Shown piece after piece: positions 24,970 through 36,094 of a DNA stretch of 64,000 bases. The stretch covers positions 1 through 64,000 of the forward strand of contig UQHF01000006.1 of assembly GCA_900540785.1 (NCBI GenBank), in the 5' to 3' direction. Position 1 is the first letter of the stretch, and each line of letters opens with the position of its first letter. The DNA comes from an uncultured Blautia sp. Its GTDB lineage: Bacteria > Bacillota > Clostridia > Lachnospirales > Lachnospiraceae. A program made the translations under genes and the position numbers. Under the pieces are notes generated by a model that did no database searches, had not been told where the DNA came from, and saw only the letters and a list, made by a program, of their open reading frames with translations.

Positions 24970-27900
24970 GAAGAGACTGCCGTTTATCAGGGAGACAGTA
25001 AAGAGAACTGTCTTGATGTGGAAACGGGGAAAATAACACTTCATCAGAAGGGGATGGATGTTGTTTATACTTCTGTGTCCAGGTCAGAAGAGAAAGACGG
25101 CGTATTTGTGACAACAGTACAAAACAACCTGGAAGATAAGACAGAGTACAGAGTGACAAAAACCTGGGAAGACGGACTTTTGCCAGAGCCGATTTCTTTC
25201 TGGATGTACCGGTTTGAACATGAAGATAAGAAAATTAAGCTTGTGACAGAGGAAAATGGACCGTTTATTATGGACGGACAGCCGGATGAAACGCCTCAGA
25301 AACTTTATGTAGATGGAAAACCGGATAAAGTGGCGGGTTACGTACAGGAAAAAAGGTCATGGTATGCAGAATTTTGGGGAATGGATTTATATGGAGAAGA
25401 AGGCCACCCTTATGAATATATGGTTATGGAAGAAACCGGAGAAAAATGGCAGTCGTTTTATGATGATGTGACTGATGAGGATGGCATTAAACACATGAAT
25501 ATAAAAAATGTTCCGCTTCCGCCGGAAGGAGAGGGGAACGGATATAAGATTTACCTCAAAAAAATATGGCGTGACGATGGAGATGCCCAACATAGAGAGA
25601 CGGTTACATATACCCTCTATCAGAGAACAGATGAGAGAAAGTTTAAAAAAACGGATAAGGAATATAAAATCAGTGCAAAGGATAACTGGTGGGTGGAAGT
25701 TCCAGGAGTAAAAATTCCGAAGGAACAGCTTCTGATTCTTGAGACGAAAGTAGGAAATACGGAGATTTCCTATACGCCGGACGATATGGAAGCGATTTTC
25801 AAAGTACAGCATGGAGAACAGGGTGTATCAACTCCATATATTAAATATAATACCCAGAATCACAGATATGAGGTCAGCTATTCCTCAGAGGATATAGGAG
25901 GTATCCATTTTTATACGGCGACAAACAGGCGCCTCGGTTCTGTAAATATTGATGCAAAGAAAAAATGGGTAGATGGAAAGAACAGCGATAATGTGAGAAC
26001 GAAGCTGTTTGACAGTCTGGAGAAAAAAGGATATGAACTTGTATTAAAGCTGGAATGCAGTCAGTCTGATGCGATTGATTATGTGAACAATACGATTAAA
26101 GTCAGAAATGTTCCGAGAGATATTATGGATAAAGAGGGGGGAAAAGGCTCCGCGATACAGGTAATAACAGGAAATGAGGAGGCACAGGAATTCAGCTTTT
26201 ACAATCTTCCCAAATATGACAGATACGGACATCTTTTAAGCTATACTTTAAAAGAAATGGCAAGAAAAAAAGGAACAACAGGTGAAGTCGGACTGATTCC
26301 TGTAGAAGAGGCTTTAAAGGGAGAGAAGAATGTTCCTGTTTATAAGCTTGATATTACAAGCAGTTACACGCCGGAACATGGACTGGATGGCGCTGATAAG
26401 CTGAACATTACGCTGACAAATAAGATTTCCGGAGAAAAAGAAGTATATTTTCTGAAAGAATGGAAAGACGCTTACCGTTATGAGATGGGAGAACGCCCGG
26501 ACATATACCTTGATTTATATGAGCTTCGCCATGTGGAAAAAGACGGAAAAATTACAGAAGAGCTGGTTCCAAACTATAAGGATAGAAAGTGGACTTTTTA
26601 TGAGGAGAATGAAGATGTAAGTATGTGCAGCTTCGGAAAGATGCCAAAGTATGATGATCTGGGATATGAGATTACTTATTATGCGCAGGAAAAGATGAAG
26701 ACAGATAAAGAGTTTTTCGACTATAAAGATGTTTATTATAAGTATCTGAATGGCGCGGTTCCCGGCACTCCTATAGAGCAGTATATAGAAATCGGAGATG
26801 AAAAAGGATTTTTGATTTCTGATGAATCGTATAAGACGGCTCTTTATAAAAATACAGATGGCGTATATCTTCTCAAAGAAAAAGGCGTGTTTGTGAACCA
26901 GATTGCAGAAAGCGTTTTTATAAGCGGAAAGAAAATCTGGGCAAATATGCCGGCTGGTTTTCCGGACGAAGAACTTCCAGGAATGGAATTTAAGCTGTAT
27001 CAGTACCTTGAGGGAGATAAAATCCCGGAAGGAGAAATTAAAGACAGAACGCCAATCGCTACTTTGAAAGTGAAAAACTGGAAAGAGCAGTATTCAGAAG
27101 GAGAATACAGGTTTGGTATTAAGTTCCAGGGAGAGAATAAGAATGTGGTTATTGATGACAAGCTGATTGTATCTCCTCAAGATGAGGGTAAAGAAGAGCT
27201 TCTTCCACAGTATAATGAGGACGGAAAACGATATACTTACGTTTTAAGAGAAGAAACACTGAAAAATTTCGGAGATACGGACGCAGGACACGATGCGGAT
27301 GGGGACAAAGATGAGGGAATTAAGCTTGTGTACAAGCAGCCTTCGATTCACAATTATGCAGTCACAAATGGGTATCTGAAGGATCAGAAGGGAATTCTGA
27401 AAGTCCGTAAATGGGTAGACAGAAAAGAGCCTATGGAATATGTGGGTCCCGGCGTATCCTTTACACTCACGAGGGAGTACAAAAAGAGTGATGGAAGCTG
27501 GGTAAAAGATACTGCTTTTTCTGAAATCAAATATCTCAATTATAAAGACTTTGAAGATGACAGGATGGGAGAAGTTACTTTTGAAAATCTGGCGATTTAC
27601 GCTCCGAATGGAAATAAATATGAATATACCATCACAGAAAATGCAAATGGATTTATTCAGGGAGGATATGAAGTTGCCGGAGGAACCGGTCTGTTGGGGG
27701 AAAATGATGAATTTATTTTTGATGAAGAAATAACAGGATTGTATCCAATAAAAAAAGTAGAGGGAGAAAAACCTCAGTGGAATACAAACAGCTCCGTTAC
27801 TTATAAGAACACCTACACAGATAAAGATAAAGTTCCTCTTACTTTAAGAAAATGGTGGAATGACCGTCATAATTTTGCCGGGCTCCGTGGAAAATCTCTT

Positions 27901-30870
27901 ACACTGGACTTCTACAGAAGAGCAGATGCGCAGTCAAGTAAGCCGGAAGATAATAATGAAATTAAAGAAGAAAAGCTGGGAACAGTGAAACTGACTGTGC
28001 CGGATAGTGTCTGGTATGAAGAGTTTTATGACAAAGCTGCATCTTCGGATAAGAGAAAGAAAGAGGTAAAGATAACAGGGGAATATTTGGAAGGCTCTGA
28101 AAAATTGAAGAAAATTCTCGGTGAGGACCCGAATGTAACAATCACAGCAGCGACTTCTAATCTGGCAGGACAGAATAAAGGCGACAATGGACAGTGGGAT
28201 ATTACTTTTGACAGCAAATTCGAGATTTATGCGCCAAATGGCATGCCCTGGATTTACAGGCTGGACGAACAGGTAGAAGAGCCGTATGTTGTAAAAGAAA
28301 CGGAAGGCAGAGATTTTTATTATGACAAAGGGAAAAACTGCTTTACATCAGGAACTGGAAATTCTTTTACCAATGCGTTGGAAGTTACGAGGGCAGAAAT
28401 ATACAAGTACACGAAGGATTCGGAGAATTTATCAAAACCACTTACAAACCGCACAGGATATAAAATCCAGCTTACTGCAAAACTGTATGTGGCTGCCACA
28501 GAAAATCCCGATGAACGAGATAAGCTTACAAATTGGAAATGTGTAGAAGATTCAGAGTATGGACCACAGATAGATGCATTCAGCAATCAGAGAAATCCTG
28601 ATACAGAGCAGGGGGCGTCCAGGTGGAATAAGTTTTCAGCACAATGGACATTCGGAAAGATTAAGGATGAAAGTGGACAAACTGTTTATCAGGAAGAGTT
28701 TGAACTGAATACAGAGATTGTTAAAGATGAATATGACGGCAATAAGGAAAAAGTAGGATACTGGCTAAAGCCAACAGCGAAAATCAGGAAGGGAAATGAA
28801 CTTGTTTCTACAGAAGAGATATGGTTTAGACCGCTTTTTGATGAAAAACAGAAGTTGATAGATTTCTGCAGCAAAAAATCCACCTTCCGGCAGGAGCTTA
28901 AAGACAAGAGATTTCCTTTGGATAACTCGTTTGCAGAACCGTTCCTTGCAACAAAAACTCCAGATGGTATTGTAGGACAGACAGAAAGAAATGATATGTA
29001 CAATCTTGTGGACGCAAAAAGACTTTATTTTGAAAAAATATGGGTAAATGACAACCACAATGAATTTGGTACGCGTGTTCCTGCAGATACAAATACCTGG
29101 GAAGTTTCCTTTATGATTCAGCGAAAAGACAAAGATCAGGAACTTTGGGAGAATTGTCCGGAATCTGTATACAAGCCAAACCCTGTCAAGCTCAGCGGAC
29201 AAAATGATCAGGACAGCGCAGGAATGGATATAGAAGACTTGCCGGCACAAAGTCTTGTAAAAACAGCAGACGGAAGTTATGAGTTTGTGGAATATGACTA
29301 CAGGGCAAGAGAGGTAAATACAGATAAGGATAAGACAGTAATAGGGGATTCAGGAACTTATAATGAAGCATATCAGGCAAAGTCAGAGGATTTGACATTG
29401 GAAGAGATTCAAAATTCTAATGCCAAAGATGCAGACTATTATTCCAGAGTGACAAACACAATGGAGGTTACGGAGCAATTTGCCGAAAAGCGTTGGGACG
29501 ATAAAGAACTGACAGCTTCCGTCACCTTTGAACTGCAATATCAGCTCGAGAAGGATAATTCCTGGGTAAGCTTCAAAATCCCTGCGAAGGTAGTTCTCGA
29601 TGGAAAGGCAGATGAAGAAAAATCTGCTTATCTGGAATATGAACCGTGGAAAGCAAAATGGAGCGGCGTTCCAAAGACAATGCCGGGCTCAGTAAAAGAT
29701 AATGATGGCAATACAATTTACCGTATTGTGGAAATAGCCGATTCTTCCTATGAAACAACAGAGGGAACAGAGGGATCCGGAACAGAAGAGGAACCATACA
29801 TATTAAAAGATATGGATTCTAAAGCTACACAGGACGCTCCTGCTGTATATCGGAACAGCCTGACAGAGTTAAAGGTAGAGAAGCGAATTGACAGACCAGA
29901 AGGTGCAGAGCTTTCTCCTGATGAAAAAGCAAAAGAATTTACCTTTACTGTTGACGGTCTGACACCGGGAAAAACGTATTCTTACAGGAAGTATACAAAG
30001 GCGGATTCTACGGATGGACAGGACGTACAGGAAGGAGAAACTTCTGCTTTAACATCTGAACAGAATACCTTTACCTTAAAGGACAGCCAGTATGTGATAA
30101 TTTACGGACTGGAAAAAGGAAAGACTTATACCGTGAAAGAAACGGCGGCAGAAGGCTATGAAGTATCTTATGTAACTTCAGGTAAAGAGAACAAACCCTT
30201 CGGCGAAGAGAGTGAATCTTCCGGTGTACAGAAGGTTGCTGGAGAGATAACCATTCCGGAAGAAAAGCCGGATACAGCGCTGACGATCACAGCAGTCAAC
30301 AAACGTCTTGGCATGATTGTCATTGAGAAAAAAACAGGCGAAGGCAAACCACTGGACGGAGTTGTTTTTGAGCTTCAGTATAAGACAAAGGATGGCGATT
30401 ATAAACCGGTAGATGAAACAGTATGCAGGAATCCTTTGATCGTGAATCCGCCTGCAGATTCCGGTCTGAAACAGGGTCAGGTAAAAACAGGAGCGGTAAC
30501 TGTGCATGATGAAGAAAAAACAGGATGCGCTGTCTTTGACAAGATGATGCTTGGTTATGATTACAGAATTGTAGAGGTATCTGTTCCGCAGGGATACAAT
30601 AAGCTGGACAAGCCTGTAGAGATTTCTCTTCCGTATGAAACCTCGGAGGAGAATCAGACAGGCAAGACAAAGCCAATTTATGAGATGGAAGGAAAACATT
30701 ATTACGCGGAGATAACGCTTCTGATTGAAAATAATACGGGCATTACCATGCCGCTTACCTCAGGAAGCGGATTTTTCCTTCCGGGAATCATTGGGGTTCT
30801 TCTTGCTGGCGCAGCCGGAATCTGGTACGTCATTCGGGAAGAAAAGAAACGTAAGGAAACAAAGAAATAA
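24970..30870 (+). pseudogene. Pilus tip adhesin, C-terminal part beyond the amber codon
   Basis: This is the in-frame continuation of the gene starting at 22384. It encodes nine more Cna-B-like repeats, each with a K-x-W strand near 25158, 25557, 25957, 26454, 26931, 27406, 27847, 29032 and 29486. Two thioester/isopeptide-type prealbumin-like domains follow (near 29862 and 30299). The C-terminus has the sortase signal variant MPLTSGSG, a hydrophobic helix (FLPGIIGVLLAGAAGIWYVI) and a basic tail. It lacks its own promoter and a credible start: GTG 25018 has no ribosome site. Without read-through it is dead; if intact the full protein would be a cell-wall-linked, stalk-like adhesin at the pilus tip. 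Confidence 0.8.
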
Positions 30871-30882
30871 AATATAAAATAA

Positions 30883-30909
30883 GGTGGCGCCTGTTTTCAG
30901 AGCGCCGCC
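30883..30909 (+). other. Intercistronic hairpin before the major pilin gene
   Basis: GGTGGCGC (30883-30890) pairs with GCGCCGCC (30902-30909) in an otherwise A-rich gap of 61 bases. No T-run follows, so it is more likely an mRNA processing or stability element than a terminator. It could favour the pilin message over the tip message. Confidence 0.5.
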
Positions 30910-30931
30910 AAGAAAGAAAGAGGACAAAAAT

Positions 30932-32848
30932 ATGAGAAAAAAATTATGGAAAAGCATTTTGGCAGCAGGAACAGCAGTCATGATGTCATTGGGTGCGGCA
31001 TCGCTTGTTCAGGCAGCTCCAAAACCACTTGCTGCAGATTCAGCTACGGAGATGGGAGAGGACTACTTTACAACCCTGCCGGGACAGAATGGATCTTTAA
31101 CAGGAGATCCGTCTCTTACTATCGGCAAGTACATAAACAGGACTGACGATTCTGAGACAGCAGACGAGAATCAGCCTATTGGTGGAATTAAGTTTCAGTA
31201 TGGTAAAATTGGAAATCTCTACGAAGTGAAAGATGGAGATACCACGGTTATGGCTTACGGTATTGATACAAAAGTAGCAACAGCAGCCGGTATTCAGGAT
31301 AGTGCAAACTACACAGACGTTACAATGTCTTATTACACGGACGGTTCTGTGATTAATACAGCGGTTCAGGGAAAGGACAAAGACCTGTTTTTAAAGTTAA
31401 ACTTATCTCTCACAGAGGGAACAACAGACAATAGTGGTCAGATTACAGCAACATTAGATACAAAGAACCAATATGGTCTGTACCTTGTAATGGAGACAGA
31501 TGTATCAGGCGCTTATGTAATGAAGGGTCAGGATAAAGTTCCTGTTTCTATTACAAGAAGCCGAAATCCGTTTGTTATCAGTATTCCTACTTATATTCCG
31601 GGGCAGGACGGAAATGGATACTGGGAAGAAAAGATTACAGCAAATGTAAAGAATAGCGCAGATGACGCAGAAGTTGAAAAGAAAATTGTGGTTGGTGATA
31701 ATGAGGAATTGACAGACGGAAATGAGAAAATAGCTGATACCGATACGACTTCCATCGGAGATACCGTTCATTTCCGTTTAAAAGGAACCGTTCCCTCTAT
31801 TCCAGTAGATGGAAAAGAAATAACAAAGTATATTCTTACAGATAACATCAGTAAAGGACTTATGCCGGTAACTGTAACAGATGAAGGTGAGAATAAAGGA
31901 AATGTAGTAATTGACAGTGTGAGAACTGCTGGTGGTAAAAATCCGATTTCCCTGGAAGCTGTTGATTACACAGTATCAAATCTGTCTTCCTATACGGAAA
32001 AAGAGCCAGAATATGCAAACGGAAATACATTCACAATTACTTTTACACAAACCGGACTTGAAAAACTGTCTAACTGGGCAAAAGATGGAGGAGATGACAA
32101 CAGAGAAATTTATTTTTACTATCGTGCAGTTGTAAATGACAATGCAGTTGTAGGACCGAAGGCAGAAGGTGCGGCAGAAAATTCCGGTAATCCAAACGAA
32201 GTAAAACTGACTTATCAGATTGGTGACAATCAGGAAATGAACACTTCCTATGATAAAGTAACGGAGTTTACTTTTGGCGTTAATGTGGCAAAACAGTTAA
32301 ACGGAAAAACAGAGGGTATTACAGAAAATAACAGAAAAGAAATTCAGTTTATCCTCTATTCAGAGAAGGAGAATACAAAAACATATTATCAGCTTAAAGA
32401 AACCCCAGAAAACTCCGGCGTTTATAACATGACAAAGGATACCATGACAGAAGAAAAAGATGCTACAAAAATGAGTCCTGCAGCAGGCGGCACAATCCAA
32501 ATCTGTGGTCTGGAAGAGGGAACTTATTATCTGAAAGAGATTTCTACAATAAAGGGATATAACCTTCTGAAAAAACCTGTGGAAATAGAGATAACAGGAG
32601 CAACAGGACAGAATAATTATATAGTAGATGCTGCAAATCCAGGAGGAACAGAATATACAGGAATTCTGAATAAAGAAGGCAACACAGACGGTAAAGTAAA
32701 CCTTTCCGTAAATAATACTTCCGGCTTCCAGCTTCCTGCAACCGGTGGTATTGGCGCAGGCATTTTCGCAGTATGCGGCGTTCTTGTAATCGGTGCAGGA
32801 ATTACATATTATGTGATTTCACGCAAAAAAGAGCAGAAGGCGAAATAA
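30932..32848 (+). CDS. Major pilin subunit (LPATG, Cna-B / SpaA type)
   Basis: A 638-residue sortase substrate. A signal peptide ends near AAPKPLAA. Several immunoglobulin-like domains follow; the segment YWEEKITANVKN near residue 245 is the likely pilin motif carrying the linking lysine. A SpaA-like domain near residues 460-580 ends in GLEEGTYYLKEI. The C-terminus is LPATGG, a hydrophobic helix and the tail SRKKEQK. ATG 30932 is used instead of an upstream in-frame ATG at 30884, since the signal peptide starts there and AGAGGA lies about 7 bases before it. It lies between the tip adhesin and two class C sortases, the classic Gram-positive pilus order. It would be polymerised by one of the sortases. 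Confidence 0.88.
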   Translation: MRKKLWKSILAAGTAVMMSLGAASLVQAAPKPLAADSATEMGEDYFTTLPGQNGSLTGDPSLTIGKYINRTDDSETADENQPIGGIKFQYGKIGNLYEVKDGDTTVMAYGIDTKVATAAGIQDSANYTDVTMSYYTDGSVINTAVQGKDKDLFLKLNLSLTEGTTDNSGQITATLDTKNQYGLYLVMETDVSGAYVMKGQDKVPVSITRSRNPFVISIPTYIPGQDGNGYWEEKITANVKNSADDAEVEKKIVVGDNEELTDGNEKIADTDTTSIGDTVHFRLKGTVPSIPVDGKEITKYILTDNISKGLMPVTVTDEGENKGNVVIDSVRTAGGKNPISLEAVDYTVSNLSSYTEKEPEYANGNTFTITFTQTGLEKLSNWAKDGGDDNREIYFYYRAVVNDNAVVGPKAEGAAENSGNPNEVKLTYQIGDNQEMNTSYDKVTEFTFGVNVAKQLNGKTEGITENNRKEIQFILYSEKENTKTYYQLKETPENSGVYNMTKDTMTEEKDATKMSPAAGGTIQICGLEEGTYYLKEISTIKGYNLLKKPVEIEITGATGQNNYIVDAANPGGTEYTGILNKEGNTDGKVNLSVNNTSGFQLPATGGIGAGIFAVCGVLVIGAGITYYVISRKKEQKAK

Positions 32849-32854
32849 GGGCAC

Positions 32855-33694
32855 ATGAAGAAAAAGTTCCATGTATGTCTGCCCCCGCTTGTTGTGCTGG
32901 CAGGCATGATAATTGCAGCATATCCTTTTATCAGCAATTATGTTTATGAACAAAGACAGCAGGACGTGATTACGGAGTATGAATCTCAGCAAAACGGGAA
33001 GAAAAATACAGAAAAAGAGCTGGAGGCGGCAAGAGAATATAATAACTCTCTCGCCGCTGCAAATGTGACAGTTACGGATCCTTTTGACCCGGAAGCCTTA
33101 TCCGGTTTTAACGGAAAAGAATATGAAACGCTTCTTGATGCAAATGGAGAGGGAATGATGGGGTATCTGGAAATTCCTGTAATTGGCGTCAGACTTGGGA
33201 TTTATCATGGAACAGATGAAAAAGTTCTGAAAAATGGCGTGGGGCATTTGAAAAACACCTCTCTTCCAATCGGGGGAGAGGGAACTCACGCTGTGCTTTC
33301 CGCCCATACCGGGCTTCCGGAAAAGAAGCTTTTTACAGATTTGGAGCTTATGAAAAAGGGAGACGTATTTTACATCCATGTTTCAGGAGAAACTCTGGCT
33401 TATGAGACTGACCGCATAAAGGTGGTAGAGCCGCAGGATACCGGAGAGTTGCGGATTCAGGAGGGAAAAGATTATGTGACCCTTGTAACCTGTACGCCAT
33501 ATGGAATCAATTCTCACCGTCTTCTTGTGCGCGGGAAACGGATTCCCTATGTGGAAAAAGAGATGGAGAAAGAGCCGGAGGAGAGGAAAGGAAGCCAGTG
33601 GCTGCGCCAGTATTTTTACGGCGTGGCAGCAGGATTTTTTATCATAATTCTTTTGGTGGGAACTTATAAAGTAATACGCATAAGGAGAACATAA
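32855..33694 (+). CDS. Class C sortase (pilin polymerase)
   Basis: A 279-residue transpeptidase that links pilins. It has an N-terminal membrane helix (about 7-28), a lid segment with the canonical DPF triad (VTDPFDPEAL), the catalytic His in VLSAHTGLP, Cys in LVTCTPYG and Arg in SHRLLVRG, and a C-terminal helix (about 250-272) with basic tail, as is typical of class C. It begins 7 bases after the pilin gene. The lid suggests it is the main polymerase acting on the LPATG pilin. Confidence 0.93.
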   Translation: MKKKFHVCLPPLVVLAGMIIAAYPFISNYVYEQRQQDVITEYESQQNGKKNTEKELEAAREYNNSLAAANVTVTDPFDPEALSGFNGKEYETLLDANGEGMMGYLEIPVIGVRLGIYHGTDEKVLKNGVGHLKNTSLPIGGEGTHAVLSAHTGLPEKKLFTDLELMKKGDVFYIHVSGETLAYETDRIKVVEPQDTGELRIQEGKDYVTLVTCTPYGINSHRLLVRGKRIPYVEKEMEKEPEERKGSQWLRQYFYGVAAGFFIIILLVGTYKVIRIRRT

Positions 33695-33695
33695 T

Positions 33696-34532
33696 GTGAA
33701 AAAACGGAATATGATTTTATTTTTATTTCTCCTTGTAGGGCTTTTTATATTAAATTATCCCTTCATCAGTCAGTGGATAAACAGACGGAGCGAAAGCCGT
33801 GCTGTGGAATCTTATGAAAATCAGACAGATATTTTGGAAGAGGAGAAAAAAAGAACCATGCGGCAGGCGGCGGAGGCGTACAATAAGGAACTTATGGAAA
33901 ATCAGACCGGGGTTACTGATGGATTTTCCGCAGACCGCCAAAAGGATAACAGGTATGAAAGTCTTTTAAATTTTTCCGGAGATGGAATCATGGGGATTAT
34001 ACGCATTCCAAAAATCCAGGTACAGCTTCCTGTTTATCATGGTACTTCCGCGAAGGTTTTAAAAGAAGGCGTGGGACATCTTTATGGAAGCTCTCTTCCG
34101 ACAGGAGGAGAAGGAACACATGCAGTTCTCTCTTCGCACAGAGGTTTGCCGTCAAAAACACTGTTTACCGATTTAGATCAGTTAGAAGAAGGAGATTTAT
34201 TTTTTCTTGATATTTTGGGAGAAGAGATGGCGTATCAAGTAGCAGAGATTCTTACAGTAACGCCGGAGGAGACAGAAGCATTGGAAATTGTTCCGGGAAA
34301 AGATTATGTAACTCTTGTAACCTGTACGCCATATGGAATCAATTCCCACCGCCTTCTTGTGAGAGGGGAGAGGATTCCCTGGGAAGAGAGGGATAGCATG
34401 CCGGAGGAGACTGCATATGGAATATGGCAGTATATGAAAATTGTGTTTATTGTGTCTGCAGTTATCATACTGGCAGCAGGAATGCTGCTAATTGCAGTTC
34501 CTTTTATAAAAAGAAGAAGAGGGGGAGACTGA
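33696..34532 (+). CDS. Second class C sortase, lid motif altered
   Basis: A 278-residue paralogue of the preceding sortase, sharing the His (VLSSHRGLP), Cys (LVTCTPYG) and Arg (SHRLLVRG) motifs and the two membrane helices. It starts with GTG 33696, one base after the previous stop; AAGGAG (33682-33687) supports it. Where sortase 1 has the DPF lid, this one reads TDGFSADRQ, so the canonical Asp-Pro-aromatic lid is missing, which may loosen gating of the active site. It may attach the minor pilin or the tip protein rather than polymerise the shaft; that is inference. Confidence 0.92.
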   Translation: MKKRNMILFLFLLVGLFILNYPFISQWINRRSESRAVESYENQTDILEEEKKRTMRQAAEAYNKELMENQTGVTDGFSADRQKDNRYESLLNFSGDGIMGIIRIPKIQVQLPVYHGTSAKVLKEGVGHLYGSSLPTGGEGTHAVLSSHRGLPSKTLFTDLDQLEEGDLFFLDILGEEMAYQVAEILTVTPEETEALEIVPGKDYVTLVTCTPYGINSHRLLVRGERIPWEERDSMPEETAYGIWQYMKIVFIVSAVIILAAGMLLIAVPFIKRRRGGD

Positions 34533-35348
34533 GTGAACAGAACAAAAAACAGAATACGAAAAAGTCTTCTTGCCGTAACCGCTGTATTGATGGAAATATC
34601 TTTGTTTGCAGGTACAGTCCATGCAGACGATTATCAGTTGGATAAAAAGAGTAGCATTATCATTACTTTGAATGACATAGGTTCTTATAAAGACAATGTG
34701 GAGTTTGTTGGGTATCAGGTAGGGAAACCAGCAGGTGAAAGTAATCTGCAGTGGCAGCTTACAGAAAGTTTTGCAGACTGCGGAGTAGATTTAAACGCAT
34801 TGGATACAGCAGAAGTACAGAAAGAGGCAGTGAAGCTTCTCGAAGATGTGGCTGTTTCAAGGGAAGCGGACTTTACAGGAAAAACAGACGAGGAGGGTGT
34901 TGTTTCATTTGCGGATCTTGAGCATGGAGTCTATCTTCTGAGACAGACAGAAAAAGGCTCTTATGGAACAGTGGAATCATTTCTTGCAGCCACACCGTAT
35001 ATGGTAGACGGAGAAAACTGGATATATGATATTTTTGTTTCTCCGAAGGCAGAGCCGCTGCCGCCGATTCAGAAGCCAAGTATCACACCGAGCATTACGC
35101 CGGAAGTAAGCCCGAGTGCAACTCCAGGTGCAACACCAAGCGTCACGCCGGAAGAAAAGCCCGCTGAGACGCCGGGAGGAGATTTCGGGAATCCTTCGCC
35201 GAATCATTCTTCCGGAGGAGGTTCCTCCGAAGGGAAGACAGCAGTAAAAACAGGAGACGAAACGCCAGTGGAAAGTATGTGTCTGCTTTTTGTTTTTGCG
35301 GCAATAGCAGGTGGAGCAATCGTTTTGTTACAGAAGAAGAGAAATTAA
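34533..35348 (+). CDS. Minor (base) pilin with KTGD-type sorting signal
   Basis: A 271-residue surface protein starting with GTG 34533, immediately after the sortase stop. A signal peptide (ending VHAD) is followed by one Cna-B/SpaA-like domain (about 30-175, with GVYLLRQTEKGSYGTVESF) and a Pro/Thr/Ser spacer of about 50 residues (TPSITPEVSPSATP). The C-terminus is VKTGDETP, a hydrophobic helix and QKKRN. The VKTGD motif replaces LPXTG and is found on pilus-associated minor subunits in clostridia. The Pro-rich spacer fits a wall-spanning base pilin. It is the last gene of the pilus operon, followed by a bidirectional terminator. Confidence 0.82.
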   Translation: MNRTKNRIRKSLLAVTAVLMEISLFAGTVHADDYQLDKKSSIIITLNDIGSYKDNVEFVGYQVGKPAGESNLQWQLTESFADCGVDLNALDTAEVQKEAVKLLEDVAVSREADFTGKTDEEGVVSFADLEHGVYLLRQTEKGSYGTVESFLAATPYMVDGENWIYDIFVSPKAEPLPPIQKPSITPSITPEVSPSATPGATPSVTPEEKPAETPGGDFGNPSPNHSSGGGSSEGKTAVKTGDETPVESMCLLFVFAAIAGGAIVLLQKKRN

Positions 35349-35374
35349 ACAAGAGAAATAAAAAGAAATAAAAA

Positions 35375-35413
35375 AATCCCTGCATATATCCGATTCAGAT
35401 ATATGCAGGGATT
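35375..35413. terminator. Bidirectional intrinsic terminator
   Basis: A perfect 16-bp stem, AATCCCTGCATATATC paired with its complement at 35398-35413 around a 7-base loop, lies between the converging minor pilin and rubrerythrin genes. A-rich and T-rich flanks suit both strands. Confidence 0.92.
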
Positions 35414-35443
35414 TTAAATGTTCAATTATAATTTGCGTAATTA

Positions 35444-35989
35444 TTATTTACCGAAGTATCTCTCAAGAAGACCCTGGAATGCTTTTCCGTGACGAGCTTC
35501 GTCTCTTGCCATTTCATGAACTGTGTCATGGATAGCGTCAAGGTTAGCAGCTTTTGCACGTTTTGCAAGGTCGAATTTACCTGCTGTAGCGCCGTTTTCT
35601 GCTGCAACACGCATTTCAAGGTTTTTCTTTGTGCTGTCTGTTACAACTTCGCCTAATAACTCAGCGAATTTAGAAGCGTGCTCTGCTTCTTCGTAAGCAG
35701 CTTTTTCCCAGTATAATCCGATTTCCGGGTATCCTTCTCTGTGAGCAACTCTTGCCATTGCAAGGTACATACCAACCTCAGAGCACTCGCCCTCAAAGTT
35801 TGCTCTTAAATCTGCAAGAATGTCTTCGCTAACGCCCTGTGCAACACCTACAACGTGTTCAGCAGCCCATGTCATCTCAGAATCCTGTTTTGTAAATTTG
35901 TCTGCCGGTGCTTTACAGATTGGACATACCTCCGGTGCTGTTTCTCCTTCATGAACATAACCACATACATTACAAACCCATTTTGCCAT
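35444..35989 (-). CDS. Reverse rubrerythrin (peroxide-detoxifying, rubredoxin at N-terminus)
   Basis: A 181-residue non-haem iron protein. Residues 1-38 form a rubredoxin site (CNVCGYVH and CPICKAP). The rest is a ferritin-like four-helix bundle with di-iron carboxylate motifs in ECSEVGMYL, YEEAEHASKFAEL and EMARDEARHGKAF. Having the rubredoxin domain first is the reverse rubrerythrin arrangement known in clostridia, where it reduces hydrogen peroxide with NADH-derived electrons. A PerR-like palindrome lies upstream and the perR gene follows in the same orientation further upstream, matching the known PerR control of this gene type. Confidence 0.94.
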   Translation of the reverse strand: MAKWVCNVCGYVHEGETAPEVCPICKAPADKFTKQDSEMTWAAEHVVGVAQGVSEDILADLRANFEGECSEVGMYLAMARVAHREGYPEIGLYWEKAAYEEAEHASKFAELLGEVVTDSTKKNLEMRVAAENGATAGKFDLAKRAKAANLDAIHDTVHEMARDEARHGKAFQGLLERYFGK

Positions 35990-36036
35990 AATTTTGTTCT
36001 CCTTTTCTTTTATATAAATTATTTTTTGTTTTTGAT

Positions 36037-36055
36037 AATAGTAATTATTACTATT
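36037..36055. promoter_or_regulatory. PerR-like box upstream of rubrerythrin
   Basis: A perfect 9-1-9 inverted repeat, AATAGTAAT-T-ATTACTATT, 48 bases before the rubrerythrin start. It contains the 7-1-7 arrangement of PerR/Fur boxes. Confidence 0.65.
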
Positions 36056-36094
36056 TTAATTTAACACATTATTCTGGACTTGTCAAGTATAAAT

